Shown: positions 1 to 5,480 of the stretch, one piece after another
How the letters are laid out: each line of letters begins with the position of its first letter
How positions within the stretch are numbered: the first letter of the stretch is position 1
Assembly (NCBI GenBank): GCA_937988865.1
Contig: CALKHV010000039.1
Location: 1 to 5,480 of the forward strand
Reading direction: 5' to 3'
Source: an uncultured Propionibacteriaceae bacterium
GTDB taxonomy: Bacteria; Actinomycetota; Actinomycetes; Propionibacteriales; Propionibacteriaceae
Length of the DNA stretch: 5,480 nt
Made by a program: the position numbers and the translations under genes
The notes under the pieces: model-generated
What the model saw: only the letters and a program-made list of their open reading frames with translations
What the model was told of the DNA's origin: nothing
Database searches by the model: none

Positions 1-320
1 GGGTTCCCGTCCGTCGCGTGCCACAGCGAGTCGGCCGTCGTCGTCGACCGCGCCAGGTCCTGGAAGAGCAGCACGTCCTGGTCGTTGAACTCCGCATTCC
101 AGTACGCCGACCAGCAGTCGGGCGGCAGCCCCTGACAGTGCGCGGGCGCGGTCGGCAGCAGGGTGAAGGGGTCGGTCGCGAACCACGCCACGGCGTCGAA
201 CTGCACCACGTGCTGCAGCACCACCGAGAGTTCCTCGAACAACCCCGGACGCTCGGGCGAGCGGGTGAAGGCCTCCGCGACTCGGCGCACGGCGTCCGGA
301 CTGGTCGGCACGACAACCAT
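1..320 (-). CDS. LuxR-family-like transcriptional regulator, N-terminal part (partial, runs off left edge)
   Basis: The frame opens at an ATG (320-318) and stays open for 106 codons to the window edge, so only the N-terminus is visible. The start is strongly supported by AAGGAGG four bases upstream. The visible protein has an N-terminal helix-like segment, then FDAVAWFATDP (residues 41-51), a GLPPDC turn (64-69), YWNAEFNDQDVLLFQDLA (73-90) and LWHATDGN (99-106). This order recalls the N-terminal GAF-like sensory region of actinobacterial LuxR-type regulators, which typically read 'FDA-W--TDP', 'GLP', 'NE---DV--F--LAR' and 'L--ATGG-P'. In that family a C-terminal helix-turn-helix follows; it would lie outside this window, so DNA binding is not shown here. 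No signal peptide or membrane segment is visible. The gene is divergent from the giant gene starting at 533, with about 212 bases between the start codons, so it may control that gene, itself or both. The family call rests on pattern memory, not a search; another GAF-type sensor protein is the main alternative. Confidence 0.62.
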   Translation of the reverse strand, partial: MVVVPTSPDAVRRVAEAFTRSPERPGLFEELSVVLQHVVQFDAVAWFATDPFTLLPTAPAHCQGLPPDCWSAYWNAEFNDQDVLLFQDLARSTTTADSLWHATDGN

Positions 321-324
321 CGCG

Positions 325-333
325 CCTCCTTCC
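325..333 (-). promoter_or_regulatory. Ribosome binding site of the minus-strand regulator
   Basis: Read on the minus strand this is GGAAGGAGG followed by CGCG and then the ATG at 320-318. It is an almost perfect Shine-Dalgarno sequence with a slightly short 4-base spacer, and it fixes the start of the regulator gene. Confidence 0.85.
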
Positions 334-352
334 ACAGGAGTCCCCCGAGTTC

Positions 353-382
353 AGTATGCACAGGCTCACACGTCAGCGACAA
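353..382 (-). promoter_or_regulatory. Candidate sigma-70-like promoter for the minus-strand regulator
   Basis: On the minus strand there is a TTGTCG hexamer (382-377), an 18-base spacer, and a CATACT hexamer (358-353). These match 4 of 6 and 5 of 6 bases of the TTGACA and TATAAT consensus sequences. Transcription would begin near position 346, giving a leader of about 25 bases that includes the ribosome binding site. The placement is sensible, but hexamers of this quality can arise by chance. Confidence 0.4.
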
Positions 383-392
383 GGGGGGAAAC

Positions 393-423
393 CTCCAACC
401 CCCGCAGTCTGGAGGGGTTGGAG
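393..423. promoter_or_regulatory. Perfect 10-bp inverted repeat, candidate operator
   Basis: The arms CTCCAACCCC (393-402) and GGGGTTGGAG (414-423) are exact reverse complements separated by 11 bases, so equivalent positions in the two arms lie 21 bp apart, about two helical turns. That geometry suits a dimeric DNA-binding protein contacting one face of the helix. The repeat sits 10 bases upstream of the candidate -35 hexamer of the regulator promoter and about 110 bases before the start of the giant gene, so either gene or both could be controlled from it. A five-base pair GTCTG/CAGAC (407-411 and 424-428) overlaps it and would form a competing hairpin in RNA. No T-run follows on either strand, which argues against an intrinsic terminator. 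Confidence 0.5.
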
Positions 424-458
424 CAGACCACCCCCGCGTCCTGTCGGATGGTCGGGGA

Positions 459-474
459 TGTATCAATTGTCACA
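459..474. promoter_or_regulatory. AT-rich imperfect palindrome upstream of the giant gene
   Basis: The sequence has the form TGT-N2-CAATTG-N2-ACA, a 16-bp imperfect palindrome in the most AT-rich spot of the intergenic region. It includes TATCAA, which resembles a -10 hexamer, and TTGTCA, which resembles a -35 hexamer, but I found no properly spaced partner for either on the plus strand. It may be part of the giant gene's promoter, possibly for an alternative sigma factor, or a small operator. The evidence is weak. Confidence 0.25.
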
Positions 475-520
475 CGATGGACGCGTCCCTGCGAAGGGAC
501 GCCAGGCCCCACCGTCGATC

Positions 521-526
521 GAAAGG
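521..526 (+). promoter_or_regulatory. Ribosome binding site of the giant gene
   Basis: GAAAGG lies six bases before the ATG at 533. It is a modest Shine-Dalgarno match at normal spacing. It favours the 533 start over an in-frame ATG at 458, whose only purine-rich run (GGGG) directly abuts the start codon. Confidence 0.55.
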
Positions 527-532
527 CCTGTC

Positions 533-3500
533 ATGAGCCTGTGGGACGACCTACCTGCCACCGCGCGAGACACGGGAGCGCTGGACTCGCTCCAGAGCCC
601 CCTGAGCGCCATCGACACCTCGGGGGTCGCGCCCCACGAAGTCACGGACGTGGACGGCACCTGGTCGGTGCGTTCGGTCGCCGTCGACATCCCCCAGTTG
701 GCCGGTCTTTCGGTCGACCCCGCAACCGGACGCTTCGGTGGCGCCGGGTCGTCGACGCCGATCGAGTTCGTGGGCACGTCGGTCACGGTCAGTTACGGAC
801 GACACCTCGTCGGCCCCGGCGGCGCCGAGGACGGCGGCTGGCACCTCGACCTGGACGTCCCGGGCATCCGGATCCTCGTCCCGTTCCTGCGCGGCGCCAA
901 GCTCGACGGCCAGGGCCAGCTGATCTTCGACCCGGCCAATCCGCAGGTCAGGTTCATCGTCCCGCGCATCGTCGTCCGCATCATGCAGCTCGCGGGCGCC
1001 AGCCTCACGGCCAGGCTCCGCTCCGCCTCCACCTCCGGCAATCCCGTCGACGACATCTACTCCTTCCTCCGCATGACGCCCGACCACGCCCTGATCGGCC
1101 CCGGCGACACCGTCGGGTTCGCCTTCCGGACGGCCGAACTCGACCTGTCCGACGTCGCCGACCCGCCGGGCCTCCCGGCCGGCGCCCGTGCCGTCGCGGG
1201 GGAGTGGCAGGGCCTCCACCTGCCCGAGGTGCGCCTCTTCGTCGCCCCCGACGGTCTCGAGGGGTTGGCCGTCTCGGCCGGCGTCCGCGACCTGTGGATC
1301 GGCATCGGCGACCAGGCCGGCGTCACCGGCGCGTTCTCGGCCGAGGTCGTCAACCGGGGCGGCTCGCCTGCCGTCACCGCCCGCTTCGTCACGCCGGGCG
1401 GACGCCACGTCGCCGCCGTCCCCAGCGCGGCCGTCGCCGTCGACGACCAGTCCGTCTTCGTCGTGGACGCCCAGGGCGGCCTCGCCCCCCTGACCACACG
1501 GATCGAGGTCGTCGGCGGCGCCACCGTCACCGCCGACCGCGTCACCGTCAGCGTGCCCGCCGTCGGCACCGTCACCCTGCGCGTCACCGTCACCGACGCG
1601 GCCAGCCACGCGTCCCCGGTGGTCGAGTTCCAGGCCCTCCGGACGCCGACCCCGGCCGGCGCCAACCCCGCCCTCGCGAACCCGGCGTCCATCAGCGTGC
1701 TCACCCCCGAGCGCGGACGCATGGTCATCGCGTCCGAGACCGCCACCCACGTCACCGTCCGTCTCGACCCCGAGGTGCCCGCGAACTGGACGTGGTCGGG
1801 CGGGTCGTCGACCGGCAACCGGGCCACGGTGCCCCTCGCTGCGGACGCGTCCCTGACCGTCTCCGGCACCCCGACCCAGCCCGCTGACGCGCGCACGATC
1901 AACCTCGACTGCTACTTCCTCTTCGACCATCCCAAGCCGGCCGAGGAGACGGGCGCCTGGCGGCGCAACGAGGTCAACACGTCCTCAGCCCCCGCCCAGG
2001 GGCGCACTGTCCCCTCCGCCGGGCCGAGCTTCATCGACCTGGCCACCACGCGCAAGGCCGACATCGGTGCAACACCCCTTGTCGTCGACGGGTACGCGTC
2101 CTTCGAGGTCGACAATTCGCGACCCGACCGCAACGACAACGACACCCACCGCGCCTACAACCTCGCGCTCAGCAAGCGCCGACTCGACGCCACCGTCGCG
2201 ATCCTCACCGACCTCGGCTACACCGTCACCGCCGGCGTCGCCCACGGCCATGCGGACGCCCGCGACCACCTCCCGCTCGTCCCCAACCAGCCCGCCCCCG
2301 GCGCGGGCACCTCGTCATGGTGGCTCGCACGCGCCCACGACGTCGCGCCGCCCGCACCCCAGCAGGTGGACGCCGAGGTCCGCCGCGGCCCCGCCCTGCC
2401 CGAGATCCAGCACCGTGACCCCGCGCCCCCCGCCACCGGACGTCCGGACTGCTTCCGCAAGATCGGCGTCGAGGTCGAACTCATCCGCAGCACCTTCGTC
2501 CGGTGCGAGATCTGGGGCGAGTTCGACATCCAGACCGCGGTCGAGTCGTCCCTCGACGCGGGCGGCGAAGCCCCCCTCGGTGGACGCGGCCCCAACCCGG
2601 GCGACGGGTTGTGCGCGTTCCGCGTCCGCCTGAAGATCGCCACCGACCAGAACTCGTGGGAGGTCTTCGGTGAGTTCCGCGCCCTCGAGGCCGACCTCGA
2701 CGGTCTCTGGGAGGGACGCGACAACAAGCCCGGCATCGACCCGACCGTCCTCAACGTGCTCGGCGCGCTCGCGGTCATGGGGCCGCTCGCGGCCGCCGCA
2801 GCCGAACTGACGCCCGCCGCCGGCACCCTCGTCCAGTTGGGCGCGGTCGCCCTCGGGGCGAGCGACCTCGTGCGGACGCGCGTCCTCACCCTGCGCGGCG
2901 GCGAGATCGTCGTCAGCGACGGCATCATCGCCCCGGACGGGTCGACCGCGACCGATCGCGGCACCCAGGTCAGCATCATGCTCGACGTCGAAGTGCAGTT
3001 CTGGTTCGACCTGACGATCATCAAGGTGCCGCAGGACCGCCCGGTCACCACCCGCTACAAGGCCGTCGGCATCCGGTCGCAGTGGGGAACCGGCGCCGGC
3101 GTCGACTACCTCCCGATCCCCGTCTTCGACCCCAACCGCGGCTACGTCCTCGACATCCAGCCCGGGTCGCTGATCGCCCAACCCCCGCTCGACGAGATCC
3201 TGCGGATCTTCGGCGTCCGCGTCTCGCGCGACAACCCGACCTACCTCGAGGTCGAGGCCGGGATCGGCGTCCCGCTCGGGCCGGTGACCATCGACACGAT
3301 CCGCGTCCGCGCCCGTCTGGACGCGCTGGAACCGCCGCAGCTCACGAAACTCGGGGCGTCCCTCGACATCCCGAACACCATTCACGGGTCGGGTTCGGTC
3401 GAGATCACCGGGGCCGGGTTCAAGGCCACGTTCGACCTGACGATCATCCCGCTGAGCATCCGCGCCGCCGCGACCCTGGCCATCGAGACCAAGAACGGCG

Positions 3501-5480
3501 TCACGGGTCTGCTCATCGGCATCGAGGTCGAGTTCCCGGTGCCGCTGATCCTGGGCAACTCGGGGCTGGGCATCTTCGGCCTCATGGGCGGCGTCGGCAT
3601 CAACTACGCCCGCCTCGAGGACGCGTCGGCCCGCGTCCCGGCCCTCGACTGGGTGATGAAGCAGCTGAACGTCCCGCGCAAGAGCGTCATGCACCCCGAC
3701 GGGTGGACGCACACCGCCGGCGCCTACGCCTTCGCCGCCGGCCTGCTGATCGGCACGATGGAGGGCGGCTACGTCCTGCACCTCAAGGGCATCATCCTCA
3801 TCGAGATCCCCGGCCCGCGCCTGCTGCTCATCATGAAGGCCGACGTCCTCAAGGCCCCGCCCGCGCTGGGCGCGAACCAGGAGGCGACCTTCCTGGCCGT
3901 CCTCGACATCGACTTCGGACGCGGAACCATCACCCTGGGCATCACCGCCGACTACACGATCGAGAAGATCCTCAAGATCCACGTGCCGGTCACGGCGTTC
4001 TTCGACACCAACAATCCGGAGCACTGGTTCATCGACCTCGGCACCTACGACGACCGCGTCACGGTCAACGTGCTCGACGTGTTCACCGGCAGCGGCTACC
4101 TGATGGTGCACGGCAACGGCATCTCGATCCCGCCATTGCCCGCGGCGACCGGCATGTCGATCGCGACGGGCTTCCACATCCAGGCCGTCCTCATGGGCTC
4201 GAAACCGGCCCGTCTCTACGTCGAGGTCGCGGCCGGGTTCGACGCCATCCTCGGCTTCGACCCGTTCTTCCTCGCCGGCAAGATCTACATTCGCGGCGAG
4301 TTGATGCTCTTCATCATCTCGATCGGCGTCAGCGCCGAACTGACCGTGATGGTGGGCAAGCGGCTGCAGGGCGGCGTCCTGCGCGACGACCCGTACGTCA
4401 AGGGCGAGGTCTGCGGCAAGGTCGACTTCTTCTTCTTCTCGGTCAAGGGCTGCGTCACCCTCGAGATCGGCAACGTGCCCGATCCCGATCCCGACCCGCG
4501 TGACCTCGTGGCAGGTCTCAAGCTCGCCGGACGCTCACCCGCCCTCGTCGAGGGCACCTCAGCCGGACGCAAGGCCGACGCCGCGATCGGGGACGCCCCC
4601 GAGGTCATCTCGGGTGTCGTGCACGGCGACATCCCCGTCGTCCCCCTGGACGCGATCCCGGTCATCGTCTTCAACGAGGCGCCCGCAGCGGACGCCCTCA
4701 CCGTGATGGGCGGCACCGCTTTCGGCTCCACCGGGGTCTCGGGTGTCAGCGCCTGGCGTCGCATCGGGGAGCGCTGGTGGGCCTACAACGTCACCTCGGT
4801 CACCATCACCGGTGCCCTGGGCGCGGGCCCGACCCCGGCGACCTGGTGGTCGCAGTCGTCGCCCAGCGAGACCGGCGAGTCGCCGGCATTGGCGCTGCTC
4901 AACTGGCTGCCCACCCCGTTCACCAGCACAATCACCTTCGGCGAGACGTTGCGCAAGCAGATCGAGCACCGCTGGGGCACGGTCTGCGAGCCTGCGGCAC
5001 CGCCGCAGGAACAGCTCTGGACCTTCAACGCGAAGCCGCTCGGTCCGAGCGACGTCGGCTGGCTGCTCGACGGCCTCGCGTGGCCCGACCCGCCCGGTCT
5101 GGTGCGCTCGGCGCCGGCGTGGCGTCGCCTCAGGGTGACCGAGCCGTGGCGCACCGGTGACCCGGTGATCGACGTCCTGCAGGGCACCGACCCGGCCAAG
5201 GTCGTCGGGGATGCGGTGGGCTGCCCGGGCCGTCGCCCGGCGCCGGCGCAGGATCCCTTCAAGCTGTGGGCCGCCGGCAACGGCACCCTCGACCCGACCA
5301 CCTGGGCAGGCGCCTCGGCCGCCTCGGGACGCGAGGTCACCGAACTCCTGGCCGGCGGACATGCCCTCCAGGACCTGTCCGCGGCGTGGCACGACCGTGC
5401 GTCCGACCCTGAACTGGCGCGTCTCAAGGGGTGCGAGGGACGCATTCTCGCCGCCCCGCTGTTCACCTCGGACGATCCGG
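533..5480 (+). CDS. Giant modular protein with an internal OmpA-like domain and a long beta-rich region (partial, runs off right edge)
   Basis: The frame is open for 1649 codons from the ATG at 533 to the window end, with no stop and strong G/C bias at third positions. The protein begins MSLWDDLP, with no signal peptide or N-terminal anchor. From the N-terminus: a beta-rich part including WQGLHLPEV (225-233) and DLWIGIGDQ (253-261); Ig/PKD-like strands, e.g. VGTVTLRVTVTDAA (344-357); an OmpA-like domain (about 456-605); a segment starting PDCF (638-641); an Ala/Gly-rich hydrophobic stretch (739-778); long alternating hydrophobic beta strands (about 785-1315) with a Gly-rich SGLGIFGLMGGVG motif (1010-1022) and DFFFFSVKGCV (1298-1308); a PDPDPDP linker (1316-1322); and a Trp-rich C-terminal part with RWGTVCEPAAPP (1480-1491). 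I do not recognise the full protein as a named family. A large cell-envelope, surface or injection-particle-associated protein is plausible from the architecture, but no catalytic motif is seen. An in-frame ATG at 458 would add 25 residues; the added codons have only 14 of 24 G/C third positions, so 533 is preferred. The divergent regulator is the only visible neighbour. Confidence 0.93.
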   Translation, partial: MSLWDDLPATARDTGALDSLQSPLSAIDTSGVAPHEVTDVDGTWSVRSVAVDIPQLAGLSVDPATGRFGGAGSSTPIEFVGTSVTVSYGRHLVGPGGAEDGGWHLDLDVPGIRILVPFLRGAKLDGQGQLIFDPANPQVRFIVPRIVVRIMQLAGASLTARLRSASTSGNPVDDIYSFLRMTPDHALIGPGDTVGFAFRTAELDLSDVADPPGLPAGARAVAGEWQGLHLPEVRLFVAPDGLEGLAVSAGVRDLWIGIGDQAGVTGAFSAEVVNRGGSPAVTARFVTPGGRHVAAVPSAAVAVDDQSVFVVDAQGGLAPLTTRIEVVGGATVTADRVTVSVPAVGTVTLRVTVTDAASHASPVVEFQALRTPTPAGANPALANPASISVLTPERGRMVIASETATHVTVRLDPEVPANWTWSGGSSTGNRATVPLAADASLTVSGTPTQPADARTINLDCYFLFDHPKPAEETGAWRRNEVNTSSAPAQGRTVPSAGPSFIDLATTRKADIGATPLVVDGYASFEVDNSRPDRNDNDTHRAYNLALSKRRLDATVAILTDLGYTVTAGVAHGHADARDHLPLVPNQPAPGAGTSSWWLARAHDVAPPAPQQVDAEVRRGPALPEIQHRDPAPPATGRPDCFRKIGVEVELIRSTFVRCEIWGEFDIQTAVESSLDAGGEAPLGGRGPNPGDGLCAFRVRLKIATDQNSWEVFGEFRALEADLDGLWEGRDNKPGIDPTVLNVLGALAVMGPLAAAAAELTPAAGTLVQLGAVALGASDLVRTRVLTLRGGEIVVSDGIIAPDGSTATDRGTQVSIMLDVEVQFWFDLTIIKVPQDRPVTTRYKAVGIRSQWGTGAGVDYLPIPVFDPNRGYVLDIQPGSLIAQPPLDEILRIFGVRVSRDNPTYLEVEAGIGVPLGPVTIDTIRVRARLDALEPPQLTKLGASLDIPNTIHGSGSVEITGAGFKATFDLTIIPLSIRAAATLAIETKNGVTGLLIGIEVEFPVPLILGNSGLGIFGLMGGVGINYARLEDASARVPALDWVMKQLNVPRKSVMHPDGWTHTAGAYAFAAGLLIGTMEGGYVLHLKGIILIEIPGPRLLLIMKADVLKAPPALGANQEATFLAVLDIDFGRGTITLGITADYTIEKILKIHVPVTAFFDTNNPEHWFIDLGTYDDRVTVNVLDVFTGSGYLMVHGNGISIPPLPAATGMSIATGFHIQAVLMGSKPARLYVEVAAGFDAILGFDPFFLAGKIYIRGELMLFIISIGVSAELTVMVGKRLQGGVLRDDPYVKGEVCGKVDFFFFSVKGCVTLEIGNVPDPDPDPRDLVAGLKLAGRSPALVEGTSAGRKADAAIGDAPEVISGVVHGDIPVVPLDAIPVIVFNEAPAADALTVMGGTAFGSTGVSGVSAWRRIGERWWAYNVTSVTITGALGAGPTPATWWSQSSPSETGESPALALLNWLPTPFTSTITFGETLRKQIEHRWGTVCEPAAPPQEQLWTFNAKPLGPSDVGWLLDGLAWPDPPGLVRSAPAWRRLRVTEPWRTGDPVIDVLQGTDPAKVVGDAVGCPGRRPAPAQDPFKLWAAGNGTLDPTTWAGASAASGREVTELLAGGHALQDLSAAWHDRASDPELARLKGCEGRILAAPLFTSDDP
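1898..2344 (+). other. Region encoding a divergent OmpA-like (peptidoglycan-binding) domain
   Basis: Residues about 456-604 of the giant protein follow the OmpA C-terminal domain pattern. An opening strand with YFLFD (461-465) matches the usual 'vlFdfds' strand; VVDGYAS (517-523) takes the place of 'i-GHTD'; AYNLALSKRRLDATVAIL (541-558) matches 'N--LS--RA--V---L'; LGYTV (561-565) matches the following 'G' strand; and WWLARAHDV (596-604) stands where 'NRRV' normally lies. In the family this fold binds the diaminopimelate of peptidoglycan through an Asp in GHTD and an Arg in the N--LS--R helix. Here the Arg (R550) is kept, but the Asp position is Ser523, and the loop between the two is about 12 residues longer than usual. 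Binding may therefore be changed or lost. The fold call is fairly secure; the ligand is uncertain. Confidence 0.7.
2747..2866 (+). other. Region encoding an Ala/Gly-rich hydrophobic double segment
   Basis: Residues 739-778 contain two hydrophobic runs, VLNVLGALAVMGPLAAAAA and, after a short ELTPA break, AGTLVQLGAVALGAS. They carry a single charged residue, the Glu in the break, before Asp778. The lengths and the break suggest a helical hairpin that could pack within the protein or enter a membrane. It separates the OmpA-containing half from the beta-rich half. Membrane insertion is inference only. Confidence 0.45.
3005..3022 (+). repeat. In-frame 18-bp direct repeat, copy 1
   Basis: This stretch encodes FDLTII (residues 825-830) and is identical base for base to 3431-3448. 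The copies are 426 bases apart, an exact codon multiple of 142 residues. It may mark the same strand in two related beta modules. Confidence 0.6.
3431..3448 (+). repeat. In-frame 18-bp direct repeat, copy 2
   Basis: This is the second exact copy, encoding FDLTII at residues 967-972. The flanking residues differ (KVP after copy 1, PLS after copy 2), so any duplication is old or the identity is partly due to biased codon choice. Confidence 0.6.
4478..5480 (+). other. Region encoding an Asp-Pro linker and Trp-rich C-terminal part of the giant protein
   Basis: PDPDPDP (residues 1316-1322) looks like a flexible linker ending the beta module. After it the composition changes: tryptophan becomes frequent (for example WRRIGERWW at 1408-1416, and W1458, W1481, W1496) and segments such as LALLNWLPTPF (1453-1463) and RWGTVCEPAAPP (1480-1491) appear. 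A beta-sandwich ligand-binding domain is possible, but I see no diagnostic motif. The end of the gene is not in the window. Confidence 0.4.

Larger units (their letters stand above)
2885..4477 (+). other. Region encoding a long hydrophobic beta-rich module with recurring motifs
   Basis: Residues about 785-1315 are a run of alternating hydrophobic/polar strands with Gly turns. Motifs recur: FDLTII at 825-830 and 967-972; TYLEVEAGIGVPLG near 903-916 resembles RLYVEVAAGFDAILG near 1227-1241. A Gly-rich stretch lies at 1010-1022, and two cysteines (C1294, C1307) flank four consecutive Phe. The pattern fits an elongated beta structure, such as stacked sheets, a barrel or a groove for a hydrophobic ligand. 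I cannot assign it to a named domain from memory. Confidence 0.5.

Noticed and set aside
393..423. Inverted repeat read as an intrinsic terminator
   Set aside because: No T-run follows on either strand, and it lies between the start sites of two divergent genes where no transcript needs to end.
458..532. Alternative upstream ATG start for the giant gene at 458
   Set aside because: In frame and possible, but it has a poor ribosome binding site and only 14 of 24 added codons end in G or C, unlike the gene body. It also would place the AT-rich palindrome in coding sequence.
18..536. Plus-strand frame ending at the giant gene's start codon (TGA overlapping ATG)
   Set aside because: It lies mostly opposite the regulator and reads as an Arg-rich shadow beginning at a GTG; the apparent ATGA overlap is coincidental.
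163..1887. Long plus-strand frame of 574 codons
   Set aside because: Its product is a low-complexity Arg/Pro/His/Gly string typical of an out-of-frame reading of GC-rich coding DNA, and it overlaps the well-supported frame from 533.
551..1930. Antisense frame of 459 codons opposite the giant gene
   Set aside because: Composition is Gly/Asp/Arg/Ala-rich without recognisable motifs; it mirrors the codon bias of the sense gene. The same applies to the antisense frame at 2315-4177.
3082..4503. Plus-strand frame of 473 codons within the giant gene
   Set aside because: Arg/Pro/His-rich shadow in a different frame with no domain signal, while the 533 frame has coherent hydrophobic strands across the same bases.

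Overview
The window is very GC-rich, and its coding frames have third positions dominated by G and C. The regulator type at the left edge is also common in high-GC Gram-positives. Together these suggest an actinomycete chromosome; I cannot name a genus. There are two protein-coding genes, divergently transcribed, and both run off the window. I see no RNA genes, CRISPR arrays, insertion sequences or clear terminators.

Left edge (1-320, minus strand): the first 106 codons of a regulator that resembles the N-terminal sensory (GAF-like) part of actinobacterial LuxR-family transcription factors. It has a near-ideal ribosome binding site. Its DNA-binding domain would lie outside the window.

Intergenic region (321-532, about 210 bases): a plausible sigma-70-like promoter for the regulator, a perfect 10-bp inverted repeat just upstream of it, a short AT-rich imperfect palindrome closer to the large gene, and the ribosome binding sites of both genes. 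No convincing -35/-10 pair was found for the large gene.

Rest of the window (533-5480, plus strand): one uninterrupted reading frame of at least 1649 codons with no stop before the window ends. The protein has no N-terminal signal peptide. In order, it shows a beta-rich N-terminal part, Ig/PKD-like segments, a divergent OmpA-like peptidoglycan-binding domain (about residues 456-605), a Cys-containing beta segment, an Ala/Gly-rich hydrophobic stretch (739-778), a long hydrophobic beta-rich region with recurring short motifs (about 785-1315), an Asp-Pro linker, and a Trp-rich C-terminal part. I do not recognise the whole protein as a named family. A giant modular cell-envelope or particle-associated protein controlled by the divergent regulator is the simplest reading, but that is inference.

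The most interesting points are the architecture of the giant protein (an OmpA-like fold in the middle of a leaderless, very large actinobacterial protein), the altered ligand-binding position in that fold, and the paired operator-like repeats between the two genes.
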